This document shows, piece after piece, positions 43,678 through 52,911 of a DNA stretch of 64,000 bases. This stretch comes from Malikia spinosa (GTDB lineage Bacteria; Pseudomonadota; Gammaproteobacteria; Burkholderiales; Burkholderiaceae_C): the NCBI RefSeq assembly GCF_002980625.1, contig NZ_PVLR01000007.1, forward strand, positions 62,001-126,000. The letters are read 5' to 3'. Below the pieces are notes generated by a model, which saw nothing but the letters and a program-made list of their open reading frames with translations, ran no database searches and was not told the origin of the DNA. Made by a program: the position numbers and the translations under genes. Each line of letters begins with the position of its first letter. The stretch's first letter is position 1.

Positions 43678-45297
43678 TCACATCGCCTTGTGGAACACCA
43701 GTCCGGCGTGCTCGCGCATGGCGTGGAACTGGATCTTGGGCCAGTTGGCCTCGACCGCGCGCAGCGTGGCGCCATGGTCGACCAGGATGGTCGGTGCGTC
43801 GACCGCATCCCAGGCCATGCGGTGGATATTGGCGTCGATGAAGCGCTTGAGCTCGACCTCGCCGCCGTTCTCGGGCGGGCAGGTGACCCAGCGCGCGACC
43901 TGATACGGGCTGTGCGTGATGCGCGCCTTGACGCCGTATTCGGCCTCCAGCCGGTGCTGCACCACCTCGAACTGCAGCTGGCCGACCGCGCCCAGCATCA
44001 GGATCGAGCCGGCCATCGGACGGAACACCTGGATCGCGCCTTCCTCGCCAAGCTGGGTCAGGCCCGCTTTCAGCTGCTTGCCGCGCAGCGGGTCGGCCAC
44101 CTCGACGCTGCGGATGATTTCCGGCGCGAAGAAGGGCAGGCCGGTGAACTGCAGTGCCTCGCCCTCGGTCAGCGTGTCGCCGAGTTGCAGCACGCCATGG
44201 TTCGGGATACCGATGATGTCGCCGGCATAGGCCTCGTCGAGCAGCTCGCGCCGCTGGCTCAGGAAGCTCACCACGGTGTTGGGGCGCAGTTCCTTGCCTG
44301 AGCGCACGACCTTCAGCTTCATGCCGCGCGTGAAATGGCCGCTGGCCACGCGCACGAAGGCGATGCGGTCGCGGTGCGCCGGGTCCATGTTGGCCTGGAT
44401 CTTGAACACCACGCCGCTGAACTTGGGTTCGGTCGGTTCGACCACGCGCTGCAGTGCCGGCTTGGAGCCGGGCGGCGGTGCCAGGTCGACCAGCGCGTCG
44501 AGCACCTCGCGCACGCCGAAGTTGTTGATCGCCGAGCCGAACAGCATCGGGGTCTGCTTGCCGGCCAGGAAGGCCTGCTCGTCGAAGGCCTGCGAAGCGC
44601 CCTCGACCAGCTCGAGCTCGTCCTTGGCCTGGCTCCATTCAAGCCCGAAGCGCTCGGCCGAGACCGGGTTGTCGAGTCCGACCAGCACTTCCTCGTCGCC
44701 GCCGGCGCGGTCTTCGCCGGCCGCGTAGACGCGCATCTGGTCGGTGCGGCGGTCGAACACGCCGTGGAACAGCTTGCCCATGCCGACCGGCCAGGTGAAG
44801 GGCACCACCGTCATGCCGAGCTCGCGCTCGATCTCGTCCATCACGTCGAGCGGCGACTGCACTTCGCGGTCCATCTTGTTGACGAAGGTGATGATCGGCG
44901 TGTTGCGCGCACGGCAGACCTGCAGCAGACGGCGGGTCTGCGGCTCGACGCCGTTGGCCGCGTCGATCACCATCAGCGCGGCGTCGACCGCGGTCAGCAC
45001 GCGGTAGGTATCTTCCGAGAAGTCCTGGTGGCCCGGGGTATCGAGCAGGTTGATCACGCAGTCGCGGTATTCCATCTGCATCACCGACGAGGCGACCGAG
45101 ATGCCGCGCTGCTTCTCGATCTCCATCCAGTCGGAGGTGGCGTGGCGCGCGGCCTTGCGCGCCTTGACCGAGCCGGCGATGTTGATCGCGCCCGAGAACA
45201 GCAGCAGCTTCTCGGTCAGCGTGGTCTTGCCCGCGTCGGGGTGGGAGATGATGGCAAATGTGCGGCGGCGGCGCACTTCAGAGACGATGTCAGACAT
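43678..45297 (-). CDS. prfC: Peptide chain release factor 3
   Basis: The product is 539 aa, standard for RF3. GTPase motifs are ISHPDAGKTTLTEKLL (G1), the switch I region around KQRGISVASSVM, LLDTPGHQDFSEDTYR (G3) and TFVNKMDRE (G4). RF3 recycles RF1/RF2 after termination. It is divergent from the RsmB-type methyltransferase with 55 bp between. Confidence 0.97.
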   Translation of the reverse strand: MSDIVSEVRRRRTFAIISHPDAGKTTLTEKLLLFSGAINIAGSVKARKAARHATSDWMEIEKQRGISVASSVMQMEYRDCVINLLDTPGHQDFSEDTYRVLTAVDAALMVIDAANGVEPQTRRLLQVCRARNTPIITFVNKMDREVQSPLDVMDEIERELGMTVVPFTWPVGMGKLFHGVFDRRTDQMRVYAAGEDRAGGDEEVLVGLDNPVSAERFGLEWSQAKDELELVEGASQAFDEQAFLAGKQTPMLFGSAINNFGVREVLDALVDLAPPPGSKPALQRVVEPTEPKFSGVVFKIQANMDPAHRDRIAFVRVASGHFTRGMKLKVVRSGKELRPNTVVSFLSQRRELLDEAYAGDIIGIPNHGVLQLGDTLTEGEALQFTGLPFFAPEIIRSVEVADPLRGKQLKAGLTQLGEEGAIQVFRPMAGSILMLGAVGQLQFEVVQHRLEAEYGVKARITHSPYQVARWVTCPPENGGEVELKRFIDANIHRMAWDAVDAPTILVDHGATLRAVEANWPKIQFHAMREHAGLVFHKAM

Positions 45298-45352
45298 GGA
45301 GCCGGATTATCCCCGACCCCCGTTGTTGCGGTCCATCAACGACAATCCCGCC

Positions 45353-46696
45353 ATGCACCCGAAAGCCTTGATTGACCATTGCGCGGAACTGATCGCGCAG
45401 ACCCTGACCTTTGCCCATCCCGCCGACGCGACCGTGAGCCAGTATTGCCGCGAGCAGCGCAGCCTGGGTTCGCGCGAGCGCCCGTTGCTGGCTGACGCCG
45501 TCTACGCGCTGCTGCGCGAGAAGCCCTTGCTCGAATGGCTGCTCAAGAAGCTGCCGGCCCCGAAGGCCCTGCCGTCGGCCGGCCACAAGGCGCCCCGACC
45601 GGCCAAGGGCGCCAAGCCCGCACCGGCGCCGTCGGCCAAGGCGCGTGCGCTGGCGCTGCTGGCCTTGCGCCAGCAGACCGAATTCCTGGCCCAGGCCGCG
45701 ACCGCCGAGGAACTGGTCTGGCTCGATGCCTGCCGCGCACTCGAAGCCAGTCCGCCGGCCGACCAGCCCGCGGCCTGCCGCCATGGCCTGCCCGACTGGC
45801 TGGCCGCTGCGCTGCAGGCCGAGCTCGGCGACGGCTTCGACGCGCTGGTGGCCGCGCTCAAGGAGAGCGCGCCGCTGGATCTGCGCGTCAACCCGCTGAA
45901 GGCCAAGCGCGCCGCCGTCGAGCAGCAGCTGCAAGACGCCGGCATCGCGTCGGTGCCCACGCCTTATTCGCCCTGGGGCCTGCGCCTGGCCACCAAGCCG
46001 GCGCTGCAGAAGCTGCCCTGCTACCTGGATGGCAGCATCGAGGTGCAGGACGAGGGCTCGCAGCTGCTCGCGCTGCTGCTCGATGCCAAGCGCCACGAAC
46101 TGGTGATCGATTTCTGCGCCGGTGCCGGCGGCAAGACGCTGGCGCTGGGTGCTGCGATGCGCAACACAGGCCGGCTCTATGCCTTCGACAACTCGGCGCA
46201 CCGGCTCGAGGCGCTGCAGCCGCGCCTGCAGCGCAGCGGCCTGAGCAATGTGCACCCGATGGCGATCGCCCACGAGCGCGACGCGCGGCTGGACCGCCTG
46301 GTCGGCAAGGCCGACCGGGTGCTGGTCGATGCGCCCTGTTCGGGGCTGGGCACGCTGCGGCGCAGTCCCGACCTCAAGTGGCGGCAGAGCGAGGCCGGCA
46401 TCGCCGAGCTCGCCGCGCTGCAGGCGCGCATCCTCGAGAGCGCCGCGCGCCTGGTCAAGCCGGGCGGTCGCCTGGTCTATGCGACCTGCAGCCTGCTGCC
46501 GCAGGAAAACGAGGCAGTCGCCGCGGCCTTCTCGGCCGCGCAGCGCGATTTCGTCGCCCTGCCGGCCGGGGAATTGCTGCAGCGCGCCGGTGTTGAGTCG
46601 GCCGACCGTCTGGTGCGTGGCGACTATCTGCGCCTGTGGCCGCACCTGCACGCCAGCGACGGCTTCTTCGCTGCGGTCTGGCAGCGCAAGGCTTGA
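45353..46696 (+). CDS. RsmB/NOP-family RNA m5C methyltransferase
   Basis: The product is 447 aa from MHPKALIDHC. The SAM loop VIDFCAGAGGKTLALGA, motif IV with the first Cys in VLVDAPCSGLGTLRRSPDLKW and motif VI with the catalytic Cys in YATCSLLPQENE are complete. The N-terminal half has an NusB-like helical region interrupted by a Pro/Ala/Lys linker (about residues 70-100). It probably methylates 16S rRNA (RsmB type) but could act on another RNA. Confidence 0.92.
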   Translation: MHPKALIDHCAELIAQTLTFAHPADATVSQYCREQRSLGSRERPLLADAVYALLREKPLLEWLLKKLPAPKALPSAGHKAPRPAKGAKPAPAPSAKARALALLALRQQTEFLAQAATAEELVWLDACRALEASPPADQPAACRHGLPDWLAAALQAELGDGFDALVAALKESAPLDLRVNPLKAKRAAVEQQLQDAGIASVPTPYSPWGLRLATKPALQKLPCYLDGSIEVQDEGSQLLALLLDAKRHELVIDFCAGAGGKTLALGAAMRNTGRLYAFDNSAHRLEALQPRLQRSGLSNVHPMAIAHERDARLDRLVGKADRVLVDAPCSGLGTLRRSPDLKWRQSEAGIAELAALQARILESAARLVKPGGRLVYATCSLLPQENEAVAAAFSAAQRDFVALPAGELLQRAGVESADRLVRGDYLRLWPHLHASDGFFAAVWQRKA

Positions 46697-46779
46697 AGCC
46701 TGTGTCTGCGTGAATCGTTAAAATTGAAGATTGCCGTCGGCCAGTCGCCGCACTCATATCAATCCTGACAGGACGCCCC

Positions 46780-47577
46780 ATGAAGAAAACCGTTTCGATG
46801 CTGCTCGCCACGCTGGCCGCAGCCACTCTGCTCACCGCCTGTGGCAAGAAGCCCGAGGCTCCCGCGGCGGCAGCACCTGCCGCGGCGCAGGCGATCGTGA
46901 TCGGCCTGGATGACAACTTCCCGCCCATGGGTTTCCGTGATGACAAGGGCGAGCTGGTCGGCTTCGACATCGACCTGGCCCGTGAAGCCGGCAAGCGCAG
47001 CGGCCTCGAAGTCAGCTTCAAGCCGATCGACTGGAGCGCCAAGGAAGCCGAGCTCAATGGCAAGCGCGTCGACGTGCTCTGGAACGGCCTGACCATCACC
47101 GAAGAGCGCAAGGCCAACATCCTGTTCACCACGCCTTACCTGGAGAACCGCCAGATCATCGTCGTGACCGACAAGTCGGCCATCACGACCAAGGCCCAGC
47201 TGGCCGGCAAGGTGGTCGGCGTGCAGGACGGCAGCAGCGCGGTCGACGCGATCCAGAAGGATGGCGATACCGCCAAGTCGATCAAGGAAATCAAGAAGTT
47301 CGGCGACAACGTCACCGCGCTGATGGACCTGTCGACCGGTCGTCTCGACGCGCTGGTCGTCGACGAGGTCGTGGGTCGCTACTACACTGCCAAGAAGCCG
47401 GGCGAGTACCGCGTGCTGGACGAGAACTTCGGCACCGAGGACTATGGCGTCGGCACCCGCAAGGACGACACCGAGCTGATGGCCAAGCTGCAAGGCGCCA
47501 TGGATGCGATGAAGGCCGACGGCACTGCCGCGACCATCTCGACCCAGTGGTTCGGCAAGGACATCGTCAAGAAGTAA
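46780..47577 (+). CDS. Polar amino acid ABC transporter substrate-binding lipoprotein
   Basis: The product is 265 aa. The lipobox LLTACGKK puts the lipidated Cys near residue 21, followed by an Ala/Pro linker. Family 3 binding-protein motifs: IGLDDNFPPMGFRDDKGELVGFDIDLA, LNGKRVDVLWNGLTITEER, and LSTGRLDALVVDEVVGRYY. It captures polar amino acids (possibly cystine or glutamine-type; not certain). It leads the three-gene transporter operon. Confidence 0.93.
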   Translation: MKKTVSMLLATLAAATLLTACGKKPEAPAAAAPAAAQAIVIGLDDNFPPMGFRDDKGELVGFDIDLAREAGKRSGLEVSFKPIDWSAKEAELNGKRVDVLWNGLTITEERKANILFTTPYLENRQIIVVTDKSAITTKAQLAGKVVGVQDGSSAVDAIQKDGDTAKSIKEIKKFGDNVTALMDLSTGRLDALVVDEVVGRYYTAKKPGEYRVLDENFGTEDYGVGTRKDDTELMAKLQGAMDAMKADGTAATISTQWFGKDIVKK

Positions 47578-47676
47578 TGCGGCTGGCCCCCGGGGCCCAA
47601 GCCGACCTGTCCGGCCTCAGGCCAGCCCGCACCGGGTTTGGCGAGGCCGGATTTTCATTTCGAGGGCCTTGTTTCG

Positions 47677-48327
47677 ATGTCCTATTTGCTCGACATTCTT
47701 TCGCCCCTGCTGCAGGGCACTCTGGTCACCTTGCAGGTGTTCCTGCTGACCATGCTGCTGGCGGTGCCGCTCGGCCTGGGGCTGGCGCTGTTGCGCCTGT
47801 CGCGCCGCGCCTGGCTCGGTCGGCTGGTCAGCGGCTATGTCTGGTTGATGCGCGGCACGCCGCTGATGCTGCAGATGCTGTTCATCTATTTCGCGCTGCC
47901 GTTCGTGCCGGTGATCGGCATCCGGCTGCCGGACTTCCCGGCCGCTATCCTGGCCTTCACGCTCAACTACGCGGCCTATTTCGCCGAGATCTTCCGCGCC
48001 GGCATCCAGTCGGTCGACCGTGGCCAGTACGAGGCCTCCAAGGTGCTGGGGCTGTCCTATGTCCAGACCATGCGTCGCATCGTCCTGCCGCAGATGGTCA
48101 AGCGCATCCTGCCGCCGATGAGCAACGAGACCATCACCCTGATCAAGGACACCTCGCTGATCTATGTGCTGGCCATGAACGACCTGTTGCGCGCGGCGCG
48201 CGGCATCGTGCAGCGTGATTTCACCACTTCGCCGTTCGTGGTCGCCGCTGCCTTCTACCTGTTGATGACGCTGGTGCTGACCTGGGCCTTCCAGCGCATG
48301 GAAAAGAAAGTCGCCGTCTATGACTGA
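47677..48327 (+). CDS. Polar amino acid ABC transporter permease
   Basis: The product is 216 aa from [14 protein letters not shown]. Five membrane helices are predicted, with the HisM-type [20 protein letters not shown] start, the [20 protein letters not shown] loop and the EAA coupling helix [20 protein letters not shown]. It pairs with the binding protein upstream (99-bp gap) and the ATPase it overlaps by 8 bp. Confidence 0.94.
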   Translation: MSYLLDILSPLLQGTLVTLQVFLLTMLLAVPLGLGLALLRLSRRAWLGRLVSGYVWLMRGTPLMLQMLFIYFALPFVPVIGIRLPDFPAAILAFTLNYAAYFAEIFRAGIQSVDRGQYEASKVLGLSYVQTMRRIVLPQMVKRILPPMSNETITLIKDTSLIYVLAMNDLLRAARGIVQRDFTTSPFVVAAAFYLLMTLVLTWAFQRMEKKVAVYD

Positions 48328-49087
48328 GCATCCCATGATCCGTGCCATCGACCTGCACAAGCGCTTTGGCGAATTGATCGTGCTGCGCGGGGTCTCGTTC
48401 GAGGTCGCCCGTGGCGAGGTGGTGGCCGTGATCGGTCCTTCGGGCTCGGGCAAGAGCACCTTGCTGCGCTGCCTGATCCATCTCGAAACCATCGAGTGCG
48501 GCGCGATCGAGATCCAGGGCCGCCCGCTGGTCTCGACCGATGCGCATGGCCATTGCCATTACCAGCCCGACGCCGAGATCCGCCAGCTCTGCGGCCGCAT
48601 GGGCATGGTGTTCCAGCATTTCAACCTGTTCCCGCACCTGACCGTGCTGCAGAACCTGATCGAGGCGCCCGTCACGGTCAAGGGCCTGAGCCGCGACGCC
48701 ATGCTGCCGCTGGCCGAGGAGCTGCTGCGCAAGGTCGGCCTGTTCGACAAGCGCGACAGCTACCCGTCGCGCCTGTCGGGCGGGCAGAAGCAGCGGGTCG
48801 CGATCGCGCGCGCGCTGGCGATGCAGCCTGACATCCTGCTGTTCGACGAGCCGACCTCGGCGCTCGACCCCGAGCTGACCGGCGAGGTGCTGCGCACCAT
48901 GCGCGCGCTGGCTGAGGAGCACATGACCATGGTGGTGGTTACGCACGAGATGGGCTTTGCCCGTGAGGTGGCCAGCCGCGTGGTCTTCATGGACGGTGGC
49001 CAGGTGGTCGAGGCGGGTACGCCGCAGCAGCTGTTCGGGGCCCCGCAGCAGCCGCGCACCCGCGCCTTCCTGGCCAACCTGCTCTGA
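48320..49087 (+). CDS. Polar amino acid ABC transporter ATP-binding protein
   Basis: The product is 255 aa. Walker [10 protein letters not shown], signature [17 protein letters not shown], Walker [16 protein letters not shown] and the switch His in [10 protein letters not shown] are intact. A 15-20 residue insertion ([20 protein letters not shown]) with several His follows the first domain strand, larger than in HisP. The stop lies 1 bp from the convergent stop of the 633-aa protein gene, with no terminator between. Confidence 0.94.
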   Translation: MTEHPMIRAIDLHKRFGELIVLRGVSFEVARGEVVAVIGPSGSGKSTLLRCLIHLETIECGAIEIQGRPLVSTDAHGHCHYQPDAEIRQLCGRMGMVFQHFNLFPHLTVLQNLIEAPVTVKGLSRDAMLPLAEELLRKVGLFDKRDSYPSRLSGGQKQRVAIARALAMQPDILLFDEPTSALDPELTGEVLRTMRALAEEHMTMVVVTHEMGFAREVASRVVFMDGGQVVEAGTPQQLFGAPQQPRTRAFLANLL

Positions 49088-49088
49088 G

Positions 49089-50990
49089 TCAGCCCTTGCA
49101 GAAGGCGATGTGATCCCAGGTCGTGGCGTGGGCAATGCGGCCCCAGCCCGAGGTCAGGTTCAGCGTCGCTTCCAGCCACAGCACATAGGCGCAGGGCGCC
49201 TGCGCCGAGATGTCGATCAGCAGCCCGCCCGCTGGCGAGACCGCCTCGCCCGCCACCAGGCTCAGCGCCGTGGCGGCCGGCAGCGGCGGGTTGCCCTCGA
49301 AATAGACCCGGGCGTTGCCGACGAAGGGGTGGTAGACCGTGTAGAGCGCGTGCAGCTCGGTGTCGAGCTTGCCGCAGCCCGCCGCACCGGGTCCGACCAG
49401 CTCCGCGATGTCTAGCGACACCACCGCGCTGCTGTTGACGATGCTGCCGGCCCATGACGGGTGGCGCTGGTAGCGGTATTCGGTGTTGCTGAACACGATC
49501 TTGTCGAGCGCGTTGCTGTCGGGCAGCGGCGCCAGGCTGACGGCATCGCGCGCCTCGAACCAGAGCTTGAAGGCATGGGCGCGCGACTTGGCTGGCGCCG
49601 GCAAGCCCTGGCCGGCTGCCAGGCCGGGCGCGGGCAAGGTCAGGTCATGGGCCTCGTGGGTCAGTTCAGCGGTTTTCAACACGGCCAGATTGCCGAGCGG
49701 AATGAAGCGCCCGCGTCCGCCCGGAATCAGGTTGTCCTCGCGCGGGACCTTGATCCAGCCCTGGGCGTCGATGTCCTGGTTGATGCTGACCGACAAGGCC
49801 GGGCCCGAGGGCTGGGGGATGCTGAGGGTCGCACCGGGGTGGTTGACCCAGTAGTCGGCGGCCCGGATCGTCCAGGCACTGTGCAGCGTGCTCCAGCCCC
49901 AGTATTCAAGCTTGCCGATCAGGGTCGGCTGCACCAGGCCTGCCGTCACGTCGACGGTGGCGCCCAGCGTGGTGCCGGTGCTGTCGTATTCGGCGACCCG
50001 GAACCGGTACTCGACCGCCTGGCTCGAGCTGCCGTCGGGCAGGATGCCGATCAGCGGGATGTTGCCGGTGAAGGCGTAGCTGGCGTCGCTGATCGTGGCC
50101 GTCGTCAGGCCCTCGGTGGTGAAGTCGCCGTAGGACGAGTCGACATGGTACTGGCCGACATTGGTGAACAGCGGCTGGGTCGGCGGATGCTGCGGATGCG
50201 GGGCCTCCTTGATGCAGAGCTTGACGCAGTGGCAATGCCCGATGTTCTCGCGTGCCGGCGTGCGCGCCTGCGCCCTGGCCTCGATCAGCAGCGGCGTGCC
50301 GTCAGCGGCCTCGATGCGGAAGTAGAGGTCCGGGCCGCCGCTCCATTCCAGATTGATCGAGGGCGAGAACGGGGTGCGCCGGAAGCTGGCGCCGCTGTAG
50401 TCGATCCTGAAATGTCCGTCCGAATCGGTCATGCCGCTGCCGAGCGGGTCGTCCTGTATCCAGTCGGCGTCGAAGGCCAGCACGCGCACCCCCATCACCG
50501 GGTCCTTGCGGTCGCAGACCGTGACCTGGCCGCAGATGGCCCAGGCGTCGAAGCGCGCGCGCACCGCGCACCAGTGGCGCTGCGGAATGCCGTATTCCCA
50601 GGCCGCGACCAGGCCGTTGTCGGTCTGGCGCCACAGCGGCTGCAGCGTCGTCAGCGTGCATTGCAGCGGGCTGGCCCCGGCCGCGGCGCCGCGCACCGTT
50701 TCACAGCGCAGGTCGAGCTCGAACGCCTCGCCGGCATATTTCTGCCGCTCGCCGAGCTCGAAGACGAAGTCGCCCTTCGCATCGGTCCTGACCTCGGCCA
50801 GCAGGCGCCCGGCCTTGGCCGTGACTGCCGGCTCGGACAGGATCGCGAAGCTGTCCTTGGCGGGTGCGACCGCCTGCGCCGTGACGTCGCTCCGTTCCGG
50901 CCGGTACAGGCGCACCAGCACGCCGGACAGCGCTTCCGGGCATTCCGGACAGATCAGGCCGCTCAGGCGGCCCTTGAAAAGATAGTTCAT
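49089..50990 (-). CDS. 633-aa multidomain protein of the MNIO operon, function unknown
   Basis: The product is 633 aa from MNYLFKGRLSG; I do not recognise a family. It begins with a CPECPEALSGVLVRLYRPE segment and two beta-sandwich, carboxypeptidase-regulatory-like repeats (AEVRTDAKGDFVFEL; GVRVLAFDADWIQDDPLG, TDSDGHFRIDY). Then comes ENIGHCHCVKLCIKE with clustered Cys/His, and a long beta-rich C-terminal half that looks Ig-like. There is no signal peptide, lipobox or membrane helix. It is the last gene of the operon that starts with the CAPCG peptide and MNIO enzyme, 90 bp after the partner gene. A structural, client or effector role is guesswork. Confidence 0.7.
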   Translation of the reverse strand: MNYLFKGRLSGLICPECPEALSGVLVRLYRPERSDVTAQAVAPAKDSFAILSEPAVTAKAGRLLAEVRTDAKGDFVFELGERQKYAGEAFELDLRCETVRGAAAGASPLQCTLTTLQPLWRQTDNGLVAAWEYGIPQRHWCAVRARFDAWAICGQVTVCDRKDPVMGVRVLAFDADWIQDDPLGSGMTDSDGHFRIDYSGASFRRTPFSPSINLEWSGGPDLYFRIEAADGTPLLIEARAQARTPARENIGHCHCVKLCIKEAPHPQHPPTQPLFTNVGQYHVDSSYGDFTTEGLTTATISDASYAFTGNIPLIGILPDGSSSQAVEYRFRVAEYDSTGTTLGATVDVTAGLVQPTLIGKLEYWGWSTLHSAWTIRAADYWVNHPGATLSIPQPSGPALSVSINQDIDAQGWIKVPREDNLIPGGRGRFIPLGNLAVLKTAELTHEAHDLTLPAPGLAAGQGLPAPAKSRAHAFKLWFEARDAVSLAPLPDSNALDKIVFSNTEYRYQRHPSWAGSIVNSSAVVSLDIAELVGPGAAGCGKLDTELHALYTVYHPFVGNARVYFEGNPPLPAATALSLVAGEAVSPAGGLLIDISAQAPCAYVLWLEATLNLTSGWGRIAHATTWDHIAFCKG

Positions 50991-51080
50991 GGTTTTCTCT
51001 CCCTGTTGTCGATTGCCCTGGCGGGCGGGTGGTGGCCAGGTCCCCGCTTGGGGTCTGGCTTCTGCTGCTCGTGGTGTCAT

Positions 51081-51617
51081 TCAGCCGGAGCCTGGCTCTG
51101 GCAGCGCTGTGCAGGCATAGCCTCCCGGCAGCGCGCGGCTGACCGTGACCCGGTGCGGGCCGGGTTGGCCAGTGATTTCGGGCTCGTGGCCGTCGAGGAT
51201 GGCGGCCAGGATCGGCTCCGGGTCGCAGGGCCAGTCCACGCTCCGGTATTGGCCGGGATCGGTTCGGGTTTCGTGCAGCGCGATCTCGAAGCGGGCCAGC
51301 GCCTGCAGCAGCGGGTCGCTGTCGCGGCTGAGCTGGCGCATGAACTGCTGGCCGGCCTCGGCGACATCGGGCGAGAACTCGCCGCTCGCGATGAAGCGGC
51401 TGATCTCGTGCTCGAACCGGCCCTGGCGCTTGAGCCAGCCCGCGCTCAGCACGCAATAGCGCTCCAGCGCATGGGCGCGCCAGAAGCCGATCACCTCGCG
51501 CACGACCGCCAGCCCGGTCGATCCCGTCAGGCCCTGGGCGTAGGGCGGGTCGTCAGGCGTGGCAGTGCCGCCGATCACGAGCCGGCGCAGGCTGCGTTGG
51601 TAGCTCTGCAGGTCCAT
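51081..51617 (-). CDS. Probable MNIO partner protein (DUF2063/HvfC-like)
   Basis: The product is 178 aa. The N-terminal LQSYQRSLRRLVIGG and the helical body with YCVLSAGWLKRQGRFEHEISRFI, LLQALARFEIALHETR resemble the helical DUF2063 proteins encoded beside DUF692 enzymes, where they recruit the precursor peptide. The match is by architecture and position, not strong sequence identity. It lies 13 bp after the MNIO gene. A DNA-binding annotation is sometimes given to this family but is doubtful. Confidence 0.6.
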   Translation of the reverse strand: MDLQSYQRSLRRLVIGGTATPDDPPYAQGLTGSTGLAVVREVIGFWRAHALERYCVLSAGWLKRQGRFEHEISRFIASGEFSPDVAEAGQQFMRQLSRDSDPLLQALARFEIALHETRTDPGQYRSVDWPCDPEPILAAILDGHEPEITGQPGPHRVTVSRALPGGYACTALPEPGSG

Positions 51618-51630
51618 GGCGTGGCTCGGT

Positions 51631-52503
51631 TCAGGCGGCCATCAGCTGGTCGAGCCGTTCGACTTCGTCGGCCCAGGCCTGATGCCCGAGCACCGGCAGC
51701 GCCTCGGGCATGACTTCGTAGATGACGGCCTCGACCGCGGGCGCGCGCGCCAGCACCTCGGGCAGCAGCTGGCGCGTGCTGTCGCGCGTGAGCCGCGAGT
51801 GGATGTCGAGCATCAGCCCGCGATGCTCGGTGCCGCCGGCCAGATGGAGTTCGCGCACCGGGGCGAGGTCGAGTTCGGCCAGGAAATCAGCCGCCGCCCA
51901 GCCCTGGTTGTGCGCGTTGCACTCGAGGTTGTAGAGGTCGAGCAGCAGGCCGCAGCCGCTGTCATGCGCGAGCCGGTTCAGGAACGCTGCTTCGCTGAAC
52001 TCGGCGGGCGGATCGGGCAGCAGGTTGACGGTGTTCTCGAGCAGGAAGGGCAGCGGGTAGCGCGCCAGCAGGTGCCGCGTGCGTTCGGCCACCAGGTCCA
52101 GCGCTTGCTGGGTGCGTGGCAAGGCCAGCATGGTGCCGGTGAAATGACCGTCGACATGGGTAAAGGCCAGGTGTTCGCTGTGCCAGGCGACCGGAACGAC
52201 CTCCAGGATCTGGTCCAGCAGCCGGAAATAGTCATCGTTCCAGCTATCGGCCGAGCCGATCGAGAGTCCGACACCGTGCACGATCACGGTCGCCTGGGCG
52301 GCGATCAGCTCGAGCTGGCGCAGGGTCTGGGCCGGGATCTTGCTGCGCCGGCCCTCCCTGACGGCCAGCGTGTCGGGTATCACCTCGACGAAATCGAGCC
52401 TGGGCAGCAGGGCCTCGATGAAGGTCGGATCGAGCGCTTCATAGCTGGTCCCGATGCCGACCCGCGGGCCTGGGCCCGCTCGTTTACTGGTGGAAGCTGA
52501 CAT
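51631..52503 (-). CDS. DUF692 multinuclear non-heme iron oxidase (MNIO)
   Basis: The product is 290 aa, a TIM-barrel of the MbnB/TglH/BufB family that oxidises cysteine (or other) residues in precursor peptides. Metal and active-site residues appear in order: His76 (VIVHGVGLSIGS), His108-Glu110-His111 (WHSEHLAF), Glu156-Asn157 (LLENTVN), Asp189-Asn192-His198 (LDLYNLECNAHNQG), His220 (ELHLAGG), Asp233-His235 (LDIHSR), Glu263 (IYEVMPE). Its start overlaps the end of the CAPCG peptide gene by 20 nt, implying coupled translation with its presumed substrate. Confidence 0.93.
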   Translation of the reverse strand: MSASTSKRAGPGPRVGIGTSYEALDPTFIEALLPRLDFVEVIPDTLAVREGRRSKIPAQTLRQLELIAAQATVIVHGVGLSIGSADSWNDDYFRLLDQILEVVPVAWHSEHLAFTHVDGHFTGTMLALPRTQQALDLVAERTRHLLARYPLPFLLENTVNLLPDPPAEFSEAAFLNRLAHDSGCGLLLDLYNLECNAHNQGWAAADFLAELDLAPVRELHLAGGTEHRGLMLDIHSRLTRDSTRQLLPEVLARAPAVEAVIYEVMPEALPVLGHQAWADEVERLDQLMAA

Positions 52504-52747
52504 CGGCCACGGCCGGTATCTTTTTGAAGGCTTCGGCCAGGCGGGGGTCCTGCTGGCGGATCAGGATGTCGAGCCCACCGAGGCCGCAGGGTGCGCAGCC
52601 ATGCAGGTGGATGATCGCGTCGACGATGTCGTGCAGCGACGCGCGCGTGACCGACGGGTTGACCGTGAGCTGCAAGGTGCCCGGACGCAGTTTGCCAGCG
52701 CCGAGCTGGGACGCGCTGATCGTTTCAGCTTTCTCGAGTTCCGACAT
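52484..52747 (-). CDS. Candidate MNIO precursor peptide with CAPCGLGG motif
   Basis: The product is 87 aa from MSELEKAETIS with AGGGGGA about 8 bp upstream. There is no signal peptide. The only cysteines form HGCAPCGLGGLDIL (Cys51, Cys54). The N-terminal part (SASQLGAGKLRPGTLQLTV, VTRASLHDIVDAI) could act as a leader bound by the partner protein. It is first in the operon and overlaps the MNIO gene by 20 nt. Unlike bufferins it lacks DUF2282 features. It might instead be a small iron or thiol protein; no family recognised. Confidence 0.7.
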   Translation of the reverse strand: MSELEKAETISASQLGAGKLRPGTLQLTVNPSVTRASLHDIVDAIIHLHGCAPCGLGGLDILIRQQDPRLAEAFKKIPAVADVSFHQ

Positions 52748-52814
52748 GGATTGATCCCCCTGATGTTGTGAATGGCTATCGAAGTCATCATCCCGCAGTG
52801 GGAGTGACCGATCC

Positions 52815-52844
52815 AGTCTAGGTTCATTCAATCCGGAGTGTCAA
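52815..52844 (-). promoter_or_regulatory. Promoter of the MNIO operon
   Basis: A perfect TTGACA -35 box (52839-52844) and TAGACT -10 box (52815-52820) are 18 bp apart on the minus strand. The transcription start would be near 52808, about 60 nt before the peptide start codon. A T/A-rich run lies just upstream of the -35 box. Confidence 0.75.
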
Positions 52845-52911
52845 TTTTTCTTTTTATCTATTGGGTTGTCGTGGGAGGTGGCCGGATCGAACCCTGTGCC
52901 GCCCAGGGACG

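Noticed and set aside
46697-46779. Promoter before the amino acid ABC transporter operon (TTGCCG / TCATAT, 17 bp)
   Set aside because: The -10 matches only three of six positions; too weak to report.
52866-52910. tRNA-like 3' fragment (GGAGGTGGCCGGATCGAACC) between rpmG and the MNIO operon
   Set aside because: There is no matching acceptor stem, D-arm or anticodon arm on either strand, and the T-stem does not pair properly. At most a fossil fragment.
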